From positions 1 to 23,267 of the forward strand of contig CALGRR010000002.1 of assembly GCA_937880805.1 (NCBI GenBank): a stretch of 23,267 bases of DNA. The letters run 5' to 3'. The position numbers and the translations under genes are program-made. The DNA comes from an uncultured Clostridia bacterium. GTDB taxonomy: Bacteria; Bacillota; Clostridia; Oscillospirales; Acutalibacteraceae. Shown here piece after piece: positions 14,805 through 21,217 of this stretch; position 1 is the stretch's first letter, and each line of letters begins with the position of its first letter. Under the pieces are notes generated by a model. That model made no database searches, was not told the origin of the DNA, and saw only the letters and a list, made by a program, of their open reading frames with translations.

Positions 14805-14941
14805 CGAAAAACGCAGACCCTCGTTTGCTACAACACAAAACTTTTCACTACCTATACCAGAGTACGCGAAATAGAAGTCTGCACTTTTGCCAAATTAGCT
14901 TGTGCGACCTCTGATATAAATATTCTTCAGTTTTGTGTGGT
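14772..14941 (-). ncRNA. Structured RNA of about 170 nt, family not recognised
   Basis: A promoter (14948-14976) and a UUCG-capped terminator bracket a non-coding stretch that folds into long pairings on the minus strand. The closing helix pairs ACCACACAAAACU (14941-14929) with AGUUUUGUGUUGU (14842-14830), 12 of 13 pairs. A second helix pairs AUAUCAGAG (14917-14909) with CUCUGGUAU (14862-14854). Between them are symmetric 11-nt internal loops. GUGCAGAC near 14884-14877 can pair either with GUCGCAC (about 14908-14902) or with GUCUGC (14818-14813), so alternative folds are possible. A rod with a symmetric internal loop recalls 6S RNA, but I cannot confirm that. It ends about 186 bases before the GLUG start, so it could be a free small RNA or a leader/attenuator for that cassette. 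Confidence 0.7.
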
Positions 14942-14947
14942 GACATT

Positions 14948-14976
14948 ATTTTATCATATTCAAGTTAAAATGTAAA
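14948..14976 (-). promoter_or_regulatory. Promoter of the structured RNA
   Basis: On the minus strand, TTTACA (14971-14976), an exact 17-nt spacer and TAAAAT (14948-14953). This predicts a start near 14941. Confidence 0.75.
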
Positions 14977-15036
14977 GTTAAATCAATTTGCCTCCATTAA
15001 TAATACGAGTTAGAATCACCTTTGGTTATTTTTGCT

Positions 15037-15071
15037 GTAATATCAAGAAGCCTTCCCCAACGGAGAAGGCT
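15037..15071 (-). terminator. Hairpin after spoVAC, probable terminator
   Basis: AGCCTTCCCC (15049-15058) pairs with GGAGAAGGCT (15062-15071) with one mismatch. On the minus strand the tail is TCTTGATATT, a weak T-tract. It starts just past the spoVAC stop codon. Confidence 0.65.
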
Positions 15072-15075
15072 AAAA

Positions 15076-15516
15076 TCATTTCAAAAATATATAATAAATA
15101 ACCCCGTAAATTACGGCGGCAAGAGTGCCGTAGACCAGCACGGGGCCTGCGATTTTGAACATATTTGCACCCGTGCCGAGAATTCTGCCCTCGCTTCTGT
15201 ATTCCATAGCGGGGGAAACAATGGAGTTTGCAAAGCCCGTTATGGGAACGATTGTGCCGGCTCCTGCGTAGTAGGCGATGTTATCAAAGACGCCCGCCGC
15301 GGTGAGGATTGATGCGGCAACAATCAGCGTTGCGGGTACAAGAAATTTAACATCGTCTTCGCCTATGCCGAGATATTCATAAAGCATTGAAAAGGCTTCG
15401 CCTATGGCACAAATCAGCCCGCCTATCAGAAAGGCAAAAGTTCCGTTTTTGAGTTTTTTGCTCGGAGGCGATGCCTTTTTGGTCATTTTATCGTATTCTC
15501 CGCCGGTTATATGCAT
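15076..15516 (-). CDS. spoVAC: SpoVAC, stage V sporulation membrane protein
   Basis: A 146-residue polytopic protein of the SpoVA channel that moves Ca2+-dipicolinate across the inner spore membrane. Family hallmarks are FAFLIGGLICAIGEAF (28-42), the central AAGVFDNIAYYAGAGTIVPITGF segment and EGRILGTGANMFKIAGPVLVYG. Length is close to SpoVAC (about 150). I chose ATG 15514-15516 because AAAGGGAG lies 7 bases upstream; an upstream ATG at 15582 would read through the preceding terminator region. SpoVAC is normally followed by spoVAD and spoVAE/EB, and neither is here, so this is an isolated or second copy. SpoVAE is an alternative label since the two are homologous. Sigma-G control is expected from the family, but I found no convincing sigma-G promoter. 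Confidence 0.82.
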   Translation of the reverse strand: MHITGGEYDKMTKKASPPSKKLKNGTFAFLIGGLICAIGEAFSMLYEYLGIGEDDVKFLVPATLIVAASILTAAGVFDNIAYYAGAGTIVPITGFANSIVSPAMEYRSEGRILGTGANMFKIAGPVLVYGTLAAVIYGVIYYIFLK

Positions 15517-15579
15517 AGAAAAACTCCCTTTAATATAATGATTACTCAAATAGTTTAGCTCAAAATAACTGTTATATTC

Positions 15580-15626
15580 CAAAAAAAAAGCCTGACCGCT
15601 TTGCGTAATGCATACGGTCAGGCTTT
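15580..15626 (-). terminator. Terminator of the lipoprotein gene
   Basis: A perfect 12-bp stem AAAGCCTGACCG (15587-15598) / CGGTCAGGCTTT (15615-15626) with a 16-nt loop. On the minus strand it is followed by a nine-T run (15581-15589). Confidence 0.92.
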
Positions 15627-15639
15627 AAGTTTGCTGATA

Positions 15640-16173
15640 TTAAGTGAATTCAATTCTATAGTCTTCGGGTAAAATACTTATATTTGTGTATTTCAAATCA
15701 ATATATTTGCTTACCAGCAATTCTATTTCAGGGTTTTCTTCATAAAGCTGAATGTCAATTTTATTTGTAACTTCATTTGCGTCTATTGTTGCAATTTTGT
15801 ACTCCGCCATAAACGGTTCCAATTTATTCTTGACATTTTCAAGCTCTGCCAATGAGAATTTAACAGGCCTATATATTATTCGTATTCCGTTTTCTTCTTC
15901 TGTTGAAGAGCTTAATCTGTTGAATTCATTTTCAACAAGATTAACAACTATTGTATTATTATTCTCAATATATATTCCACCAAAGGAGGCGGAAGAAAAG
16001 CTGTTTTTTATTTTTTCGATTTCATTATTGATAACAACGGGCATATTGTCAACGGTAGTTTCGGCAGCGGTTGTTGTTTCGGCTTCTTTTTTTGGTTCCG
16101 TTGATAAACAGCCTGTGAGGAATAACGGTAAACACAGAACAGATATAGTGCAAACAAGCAACAATTTTTTCAT
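15640..16173 (-). CDS. Small lipoprotein of unknown function
   Basis: A 177-residue lipoprotein. The signal peptide MKKLLLVCTISVLCLPLF is followed by the lipobox LTGC (lipidated Cys22) and a Thr/Ala/Glu-rich linker (about 23-45), so it is anchored to the outer face of the membrane. The mature domain has alternating strands and helices (GGIYIENNNTIVVNLVE, then FSLAELENVKNKLEPFM, then KIDIQLYEENPEIELLV). This pattern loosely recalls alpha-lytic-protease prodomain-type folds, but I do not claim homology. The start ATG 16171-16173 has AAGGAGA upstream; a longer frame to 16239 has no such site. It has its own promoter (16230-16258) and terminator, so it is monocistronic. Confidence 0.85.
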   Translation of the reverse strand: MKKLLLVCTISVLCLPLFLTGCLSTEPKKEAETTTAAETTVDNMPVVINNEIEKIKNSFSSASFGGIYIENNNTIVVNLVENEFNRLSSSTEEENGIRIIYRPVKFSLAELENVKNKLEPFMAEYKIATIDANEVTNKIDIQLYEENPEIELLVSKYIDLKYTNISILPEDYRIEFT

Positions 16174-16229
16174 TTTTTTCTGTCTCCTTTCGATAATTTT
16201 AAAGTAAGCTTTGCTGATATTATATTTTA

Positions 16230-16258
16230 ACAATATCACAGATAGTATATATTGTCAA
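16230..16258 (-). promoter_or_regulatory. Promoter of the lipoprotein gene
   Basis: On the minus strand, a perfect TTGACA (16253-16258), a 17-nt spacer and TATTGT (16230-16235). Confidence 0.6.
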
Positions 16259-16307
16259 TTTGCGTTCAAAACGCTCTGTTGGTATGCTGATCGCTTTTCT
16301 TTTGGTG

Positions 16308-16336
16308 TTGACATAACGAATAAAAAGTAATAAAAT
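16308..16336 (+). promoter_or_regulatory. Promoter of the aldehyde dehydrogenase gene
   Basis: A perfect TTGACA (16308-16313), a 17-nt spacer and TAAAAT (16331-16336), 34 bases before the ATG. The leader carries the ribosome site TAGGAGTGG. Confidence 0.85.
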
Positions 16337-16370
16337 AACTGTGTATGAAATTCGATAGGAGTGGATTAAA

Positions 16371-17894
16371 ATGGCAGTTAAAAAGTTAAAGTATTTTGCA
16401 GGCGGAAAGTGGCTTGACTCATCCTGCGAAAAGTATATGGATGTTTATAATCCCAGCACGGGCGAGGTTATCGCTCAAACTCCCTGCTGCACAAAGGAAG
16501 AGGTTAATCACGCTATCGCTTGTGCAAAAGCAGCGTATCCCGATTGGTCAAACACCCCCGTTATGAAGAGAGTTCAGGTTATCTATAAGTTCCGTGAGCT
16601 TCTTGAGGCTCATATGGATGAGCTTACCGAAATCTGTGCAAGAGAGCACGGCAAAGTATGGGGCGAGGCAAAGGGCGATATTCTCAAGGTAAAAGAGCCC
16701 GTTGAGCTTGCTCTTTCAGCTCCCTCACTTCTTATGGGCGAAAGCCTTCGTGACACCTCATCAGGCTACGATACCACTCTTTACAGAGAATCTGTTGGTG
16801 TTTTTGCGGGCATTGTTCCCTTCAATTTCCCCGGTATGATTCCCATGGGCTGGATGTCACCCATCTGCATTGCCTGCGGTAACACAATCGTTCTTAAAGC
16901 AGCATCAATGACACCGATGACCTGTATGCGTCTTGCAGAGCTCTGGCAGGAGGCGGGTCTTCCCGACGGCGTTATCAATATTGTTACCTGCTCAAGAAAC
17001 GAAGCAGAAATCTTTATGGGGCATCCCGATGTTAAGGGCATCACATTTGTTGGCTCAACAAGCGTTGGACTTCATATTTATTCAAGAGCTGCCGAAAACG
17101 GCAAGAGAGTTCAGGCTCTTTGCGAAGCAAAGAACCACGGCCTTGTTCTTGAGGATGCCGCACTTGAAAGAAGTGCAAGAGGCATTATCAACTCATCCTT
17201 CGGCTGTGCGGGCGAACGCTGTATGGCTCTTCCCGTTATCGTTGCTCAGGAAAGCATTGCAGATGAGCTTGTTGGCTATCTTGTTAAGTTTGCAAAAGAG
17301 CTGAAGCTCGGCCCCGCATACGATAAGGAATCAACTCTCGGTCCCGTTGTTACCGAAGCTCACAGACAGTCAATTCACAAGTGGATTGAAAAAGGCATCG
17401 AAGAGGGTGCAGAGCTTATTCTTGATGGCAGAAATCCCGTTGTTCCCGGTTATGAAAACGGCTTCTATGTTGGCCCCACAATCTTTGACCACGTAACAGA
17501 GGATATGACAGTTGGTCAGAGAGAAATTTTCGGACCCGTTCTCTGCATCAAGAGAGTTAAGAATTTTGAAGAGGGCCTTAAGGTTATGAATGCAAATCCC
17601 TTCGCAAACGGCTCGGTTATCTTCACTCAAAGCGGCTATTATGCAAGAGAATTTGCAAAGAGAACAGACGGCGGTATGGTTGGCGTTAACGTTGGCATTC
17701 CCGTTCCCGTTGGCGTGTTCCCCTTCACGGGTCATAAGAATTCATTCTTCGGCGATCTTCATTGCCTCGGTAAAGACGGCTTCCGTTTCTACACGGAAAC
17801 AAAGGCTGTAACAACCCGTTGGTTTGACGAAGAAGAAATGAAAGCAACTTCGGTTGATACCTGGGACGGTTCTGTTGGCGGCGACCTTAAATAA
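16371..17894 (+). CDS. mmsA: CoA-acylating (methyl)malonate-semialdehyde dehydrogenase
   Basis: A 507-residue NAD-dependent aldehyde dehydrogenase of the MmsA/IolA branch. This branch converts (methyl)malonate semialdehyde plus CoA to propionyl- or acetyl-CoA with loss of CO2 (valine, inositol or beta-alanine breakdown). Evidence: the catalytic Cys284 in GCAGERCMA, the cofactor region GIVPFNFPGMIPMGW (147-161) and the branch-specific C-terminus GVFPFTGHKNSFFGDLH. The general-base Glu of hydrolytic ALDHs (ELGGK) is absent: the segment reads ALCEAKNH, where MmsA/IolA proteins usually have ANMGAKNH, which fits the CoA-acylating chemistry. No iol or valine-degradation genes are adjacent, and it is monocistronic. 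The exact substrate is uncertain. Confidence 0.92.
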   Translation: MAVKKLKYFAGGKWLDSSCEKYMDVYNPSTGEVIAQTPCCTKEEVNHAIACAKAAYPDWSNTPVMKRVQVIYKFRELLEAHMDELTEICAREHGKVWGEAKGDILKVKEPVELALSAPSLLMGESLRDTSSGYDTTLYRESVGVFAGIVPFNFPGMIPMGWMSPICIACGNTIVLKAASMTPMTCMRLAELWQEAGLPDGVINIVTCSRNEAEIFMGHPDVKGITFVGSTSVGLHIYSRAAENGKRVQALCEAKNHGLVLEDAALERSARGIINSSFGCAGERCMALPVIVAQESIADELVGYLVKFAKELKLGPAYDKESTLGPVVTEAHRQSIHKWIEKGIEEGAELILDGRNPVVPGYENGFYVGPTIFDHVTEDMTVGQREIFGPVLCIKRVKNFEEGLKVMNANPFANGSVIFTQSGYYAREFAKRTDGGMVGVNVGIPVPVGVFPFTGHKNSFFGDLHCLGKDGFRFYTETKAVTTRWFDEEEMKATSVDTWDGSVGGDLK

Positions 17895-17905
17895 TCGGCA
17901 ATTAA

Positions 17906-17938
17906 GCCCTGCGGATTTTCTCTGCGGGGCAGATTTTT
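17906..17938 (+). terminator. Terminator of the aldehyde dehydrogenase gene
   Basis: A 9-bp stem GCCCTGCGG (17906-17914) / CTGCGGGGC (17922-17930), with two G-U pairs, loop ATTTTCT, then AGATTTTT. Confidence 0.85.
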
Positions 17939-17959
17939 GAACAAATTTGAATAAAACTG

Positions 17960-18011
17960 TTGAAAATTCAAAAAAATTTGCTATAATGGGTTAGGTTACT
18001 TTAAAGTAAAC
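17960..18011 (+). promoter_or_regulatory. Promoter with operator-like palindrome at the start site
   Basis: TTGAAA (17960-17965), a 16-nt spacer and TATAAT (17982-17987). The expected start site is overlapped by TTACTTTAAAGTAA (17996-18009), a perfect 14-bp palindrome that extends to 18 bp (17994-18011) with one mismatched pair. Its position suggests a repressor operator; the regulator is unknown. Confidence 0.7.
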
Positions 18012-18032
18012 TTTTTAAGGAGGCAAAAGATA

Positions 18033-18860
18033 ATGTCGTTAAACTTCATCGACTGGGTTTCGTTCAAAAACATTGTTATTGACGGAACAACAACTCTTGC
18101 AGAGTATTGTGCACAGTATGCCGCAGTTCAGACAAACTGGGTATACACGGTGGCGGCAATACTTGCAATCATCATTCTTCTTGTTAAGAAAAACAAGAAG
18201 TGGCAGTGGTATCTTTTTATTGTGATTTATATGGTGATGTCGGTAACATCGGTTGGTATGCATACCGCAAACTACGGCGAATTCGAGCCGGGAGTGCTCA
18301 CAACAAAGCTTGTTGCAAGCTACATCGATATGTCGCTCACAGAGCTCGTTGCGTGGTCGGGCGTGTGTGCACTTGCGGTTGAATTTTATCCGCAGCTTGA
18401 AAGAAGGAAACAGCGTAACATATTCCTTGCCTGTGAAACGGCATGGATGCTGCTGGTTATCGGCGTTCTTACTTATGAAGTGTTTGTTATTCACGACAGA
18501 CCGCTTTACATCGGCGGCGGCGGAGCACCTATGGACGGCAAAACCGGCGGACTTTCGCTTGCGGAGCTTGGCTGCTTCATTACCGCACTTCCCGCAATTT
18601 ATCTTCTTGTTGTTAATATCAGAAGAATTACCAAAACCGAACGGAATCTTCTTATTGTTACATTTGCAACATTCATTGTTGCGTTCATTATCACCTCTAT
18701 CTGGGGCGATAACGAAATCAACACCTTTGCACTCGGTAACCTTCACGGCCATTCACTCTGGCACATCATCACCGGCGTTGCAATCTTTGAACTTACAATG
18801 TTTGCCGACCACAGAGCGATGAATGAGAAGCTTGAAAAAGCAGGCCTTGAAAAAGTTTAA
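18033..18860 (+). CDS. Multi-pass membrane protein with CREST-superfamily (ceramidase/PAQR-like) motifs
   Basis: A 275-residue protein with about seven hydrophobic segments. It carries, in order, S-x3-H (SVGMH, Ser73/His77), a membrane Asp (SYIDMSL, Asp99) and H-x3-H near the last helix (HGHSLWHII, His240/His244). That Ser/His/Asp/His/His set and its order are the signature of the CREST superfamily of zinc-dependent membrane hydrolases (alkaline ceramidase, PAQR receptors, hemolysin III, Per1). Activity as a membrane amide or lipid hydrolase is inferred; no substrate is implied. The glycine-rich loop IGGGGAPMDGKTGG (160-173) is distinctive. AAGGAGG (18017-18023) precedes the ATG. It is monocistronic with an operator-like palindrome at its start site. 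The stop codon abuts a family A element. Confidence 0.8.
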   Translation: MSLNFIDWVSFKNIVIDGTTTLAEYCAQYAAVQTNWVYTVAAILAIIILLVKKNKKWQWYLFIVIYMVMSVTSVGMHTANYGEFEPGVLTTKLVASYIDMSLTELVAWSGVCALAVEFYPQLERRKQRNIFLACETAWMLLVIGVLTYEVFVIHDRPLYIGGGGAPMDGKTGGLSLAELGCFITALPAIYLLVVNIRRITKTERNLLIVTFATFIVAFIITSIWGDNEINTFALGNLHGHSLWHIITGVAIFELTMFADHRAMNEKLEKAGLEKV

Positions 18861-19002
18861 GGTGCTGTTTCACTAAAAAGGAACTGAATAAATAATAAAT
18901 GGCTTGCAGAGGAATTCTACCTTTGCAAGCCATATTTTATATTTGAATTAAATCTTTTAATTATATGTTCCTTTTGCTCTTCGCTTAGTGAAACAGCACC
19001 TT
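18859..19002. mobile_element. Miniature inverted-repeat element, family A, copy 3
   Basis: Perfect 18-bp terminal inverted repeats: AAGGTGCTGTTTCACTAA (18859-18876) and its complement (18985-19002). Inside lies GGCTTGCAGAGG (18901-18912) / CCTTTGCAAGCC (18920-18931). Read on the minus strand, the core (AGGAACATATAATTAAAAG .. GGCTTGCAAAGG .. GCAAGCCATTT) matches copy 1 at about 1130-1232. The 60-base hairpin insert of copy 1 is lacking. GTTT stands just outside both ends (18855-18858 and 19003-19006), a possible 4-bp target duplication. It begins within the stop codon of the preceding gene and could form its mRNA 3' hairpin. Confidence 0.82.
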
Positions 19003-19013
19003 GTTTTATATAA

Positions 19014-19054
19014 AAGTCGAAGGGAGCCTTAACGGCTCCCTTTTCGACTTTTTT
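19014..19054 (+). terminator. Strong terminator after the family A element
   Basis: AAGTCGAAGGGAGCC (19014-19028) pairs with GGCTCCCTTTTCGACTT (19034-19050) with a 2-nt bulge, followed by T residues to 19054. It ends transcription of the CREST-like gene. Confidence 0.9.
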
Positions 19055-19193
19055 ATGAAAGGATGGTGGGGTGTCTTAACCGATTGCACTTTCAGCTAAG
19101 ACTTACAATTGCTTTTCTCACTTGCTATGTTCATATTATATTACATTCAAAAAGAAAAAACCACCTTTTTTGATTACAATATGGCTACAAAAC

Positions 19194-19230
19194 GGTTACA
19201 AAATCGAGCTAATTGTTACAATTTGTAACC
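19194..19230. repeat. Inverted repeat upstream of spoIIP
   Basis: GGTTACAAA (19194-19202) and TTTGTAACC (19222-19230) are perfect inverted 9-mers 19 bases apart, with a further GTTACAA copy (19215-19221) inside. The 235-base gap 19055-19289 holds only this and AT-rich DNA. It may be a regulator site, or the stem of a folded leader. A sigma-E promoter is expected for spoIIP, but I see no match good enough to mark. Confidence 0.5.
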
Positions 19231-19289
19231 ATTAAAAGGCGAAACGGTGCATATACATTAATTGAATATACTGTTCAAGGAGCATTGTG

Positions 19290-20408
19290 ATGAAAAACAG
19301 AAAGCCAAAAGACAGGCAGACCCGGATAATAACGGTTGTTGTTTCGTTTTTGCTGATATGTGCAATATCATTAAGCGGAGTTAAAGAGGAGCTTCCGATG
19401 CTGTGTGCATCCGTTGCATTTTACGCACAAACTGCGGCACAGTCAGCAGAAAGCAAGGTGCGTGAGAATTTTTCGGAAACAGAAACAGATGAAACTTCAG
19501 CACAAACAACCTCTGAAATAAAAATCAGTAACGATATAACCCGAACGCCGAACGATATTGTTGAAATAATAAAAAAATACACCGCCCTTTTTGCAGATGA
19601 CAAAAAAGACGGCGAGATAAAAAGCGTTACTTATGAGAAGGCGGGAGCAACGCATATTTTTGAAAATGTGCGGGTGAAAAACACAACCGATACAAAACCG
19701 CTTGATATTGAAGAGGTGCTTTCTCACAGATTGGAGCTTTCAATAGATAAATCAAAGCCTGCCGTGCTTATCTTTCACAGTCACACCTCTGAGGGCTATG
19801 AGATGATTGAGCGTGAATGGTATGCACAGGACTACACGGCAAGAAGCAACGATGAAAACATAAATGTTGTCAGAGTCGGCACGGAAATAGCGAATTATCT
19901 CGAAAAAGCGGGGTATACTGTTATTCACGATAAAACAATCCACGACAAGAATTATTCTGACTCATATCCGAATTCAAGAAAAACAATAGAAAAGCATCTT
20001 GAAGAGCATCCTGAAATTCAGATAGTGCTGGATATTCACCGCGATTCAATAACGCAGAGTGACGGCAGCAAGATAAAGCCGGTTAATACCGTCGGCGGAA
20101 AAAAAGCGGCACAGCTTATGATAATAACGGGTGCCGAAGAGGGAAAGGTAGAGGATTTTCCCGATTGGGAATATAATCTGCGGTTTGCTCTTCAGCTTCA
20201 GAAAAAATGCGAGAATATGTTCCCGGGTCTGATGCGGCCCGTGCTCTTTTCACAGAGAAAATACAATATGGATATAACCCGTTTCAGCCTTTTGATTGAG
20301 ATGGGCAGTGAGGCGAATACGCTTGAGGAGGCCTGCTATTCGGGCAGAATGCTCGGTGCGGCACTTGCGTCTTTGATGGATGAATATAAGGTGAATGGAG
20401 AGGGATAA
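19290..20408 (+). CDS. spoIIP: SpoIIP, sporulation peptidoglycan hydrolase
   Basis: This 372-residue membrane-anchored amidase/endopeptidase works with SpoIID and SpoIIM to thin septal peptidoglycan and drive engulfment. One N-terminal transmembrane helix (about 11-30) and a variable linker precede the SpoIIP/amidase_3-type domain (about 150-365). The domain has zinc-site motifs IFHSHTSEGY (His163, Glu168) and LDIHRDS (His250), and IEMGSEAN (Glu337/Glu341) near the C-terminus. I chose ATG 19290 because AAGGAG (19277-19282) is 7 bases away; the GTG at 19287 is too close. The usual neighbour gpr is absent from the window. Its stop (TAA) shares a base with the ATG of a 54-codon gene, so the two are coupled. 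Mother-cell sigma-E expression is expected from the family. Confidence 0.95.
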   Translation: MKNRKPKDRQTRIITVVVSFLLICAISLSGVKEELPMLCASVAFYAQTAAQSAESKVRENFSETETDETSAQTTSEIKISNDITRTPNDIVEIIKKYTALFADDKKDGEIKSVTYEKAGATHIFENVRVKNTTDTKPLDIEEVLSHRLELSIDKSKPAVLIFHSHTSEGYEMIEREWYAQDYTARSNDENINVVRVGTEIANYLEKAGYTVIHDKTIHDKNYSDSYPNSRKTIEKHLEEHPEIQIVLDIHRDSITQSDGSKIKPVNTVGGKKAAQLMIITGAEEGKVEDFPDWEYNLRFALQLQKKCENMFPGLMRPVLFSQRKYNMDITRFSLLIEMGSEANTLEEACYSGRMLGAALASLMDEYKVNGEG

Positions 20409-20572
20409 TGAAAATATTCAGAATCTATATTGCGGCTTCGATGATTTTTATAATGATTATTGCAGCCGTCGGCGGAATAATTGAAGCAGAAAACAACACA
20501 AAAAGGCTTGCCTTCGGCGATGATGAGGCTTTGCGTGTTGTTACTTTTGAGGAAATTATTGACAGCTTTTAA
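20408..20572 (+). CDS. 54-residue single-pass membrane peptide coupled to spoIIP
   Basis: The ATG at 20408-20410 overlaps the spoIIP stop (TAATG), and GGAGAGGG at the end of spoIIP serves as its ribosome site. The product starts MKIFRIYIAAS, has one hydrophobic helix (about residues 3-25) and a short charged tail (NNTKRLAFGDDEALRVVTFEEIIDSF). The TAA at 20570-20572 lies 2 bases from the stop of the convergent gene. The size, coupling and membrane helix suggest an accessory of the SpoIIP/engulfment machinery. The helix plus small C-terminal tail could be a partner or modulator. I do not recognise the family. Confidence 0.7.
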   Translation: MKIFRIYIAASMIFIMIIAAVGGIIEAENNTKRLAFGDDEALRVVTFEEIIDSF

Positions 20573-20574
20573 AC

Positions 20575-20862
20575 TCAGAATGAAGAGAAGTTTTTGCTGC
20601 TGAAATCCATTATATCCAACATCATTTTAGCACCTATGTAGAAGCCTTCCGTAAATGCTTCCTTTTCGTTTATATAGCATAGATTTGACATAATATCTGA
20701 AGATTCATTAAGCAGAGCTTTTTGCTCATTGTTTAATATACTCATCAGCTTAACTGAACAGTCTGAAAACTGTTTAGTAAGATTGGCGTATTCACTGCCT
20801 TTTTTTATGAATTTTTCAGAAGGATTAATATTACCGTTATATAACTCTTCAATAATAGACAT
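20575..20862 (-). CDS. DUF6809-like small helical protein
   Basis: A 95-residue, mostly helical protein beginning MSIIEELYNGNINPSEKF and containing EAFTEGFYIGAKMMLDIM. Both segments match my memory of the clostridial family DUF6809, which is common beside XRE regulators and in mobile regions. Its function is not known to me. GGAGG precedes the ATG (20860-20862). It is divergent from the XRE gene across a region with two operator-like dyads, the left one lying in its own promoter spacer, so the XRE protein probably represses it. It may be the partner of the regulator, as in toxin-antitoxin or phage-derived regulatory pairs, but nothing in the protein shows toxicity. Confidence 0.82.
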   Translation of the reverse strand: MSIIEELYNGNINPSEKFIKKGSEYANLTKQFSDCSVKLMSILNNEQKALLNESSDIMSNLCYINEKEAFTEGFYIGAKMMLDIMDFSSKNFSSF

Positions 20863-20892
20863 TTTTAAACCTCCAATACAAGTAATAGTTAT

Positions 20893-20947
20893 ATTTTAGC
20901 GGATGTTACGCTAAAAGTCAATAGCGTATTTTCCGCTATTGTATAAT
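20893..20947. promoter_or_regulatory. Divergent promoters with two XRE-type operators
   Basis: Two perfect dyads share TAGCG-N7-CGCTA: TTTTAGCG-N7-CGCTAAAA (20894-20916) and AATAGCG-N7-CGCTATT (20920-20940), centres 25 bp apart. The minus-strand promoter is TTGACT (20916-20921), 17 nt, TAAAAT (20893-20898); the first dyad fills its spacer. The plus-strand TATAAT (20942-20947) lies directly after the second dyad and has no good -35. The layout predicts repression of the DUF6809-like gene and autoregulation of the XRE gene. Confidence 0.85.
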
Positions 20948-20976
20948 AAGTAATATGAATAAACGGAGGTGAAAAA

Positions 20977-21183
20977 ATGCTTTATCAAAGAATAAGAGAT
21001 TTAAGAGAAGATAAGGATTTAACACAAAAACAAATGGGTGAAATTCTTTCCTGCAGTCAAAGGGTATACAGCAACTACGAAAGAGGGGAATTGGATATAC
21101 CAACCGAAATATTGATTAAGCTTGCAGATTTTCACAAGGTTTCGGTTGATTATCTGTTAAACAGAACCGATAAACAGAATTAA
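20977..21183 (+). CDS. XRE-family helix-turn-helix transcriptional regulator
   Basis: A 68-residue Cro/CI-type DNA-binding protein consisting of the HTH domain alone. The helix-turn-helix is at about residues 16-36 (TQKQMGEILSCSQRVYSNYE) and the domain continues through GELDIPTEILIKLADFHKVSVDYLL. There is no ligand or protease domain, so it binds DNA as a small dimer, probably at the two TAGCG-N7-CGCTA dyads upstream. CGGAGGTG lies ahead of the ATG. It ends at a shared terminator with the convergent DUF2079 gene. Small stand-alone XRE proteins occur in prophage remnants and toxin-antitoxin loci, and also as ordinary autoregulated repressors. Confidence 0.95.
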   Translation: MLYQRIRDLREDKDLTQKQMGEILSCSQRVYSNYERGELDIPTEILIKLADFHKVSVDYLLNRTDKQN

Positions 21184-21216
21184 AAAACACGGATTGGGTG
21201 ACAATCCGTGTTTTTT
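21182..21216. terminator. Bidirectional terminator between the XRE and DUF2079 genes
   Basis: A perfect stem CACGGATTG (21188-21196) / CAATCCGTG (21202-21210), flanked by six A on the left and six T on the right. It serves both convergent genes. Confidence 0.95.
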
Positions 21217-21217
21217 C

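Noticed and set aside
14772..14941. Firm assignment of the RNA as 6S RNA
   Set aside because: The rod and internal loop are suggestive, but I cannot match a specific conserved sequence and the ends carry an extra hairpin; left unassigned.
14781..14975. 64-codon plus-strand frame over the structured RNA
   Set aside because: It has no ribosome site or promoter, and the composition reflects RNA stems on the other strand.
18039..18752. 237-codon minus-strand frame opposite the CREST-like gene
   Set aside because: Cys/His/Asn-rich random-looking product with no ribosome site, fully antisense to a well-supported gene.
19240..19275. Sigma-E promoter for spoIIP (GCATATA and TATACTGT elements)
   Set aside because: The spacing is too short and both elements are imperfect.
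20977..21183. Prophage or integrative element anchored by the XRE gene
   Set aside because: No integrase, recombinase, att-like repeats or phage genes are present nearby.
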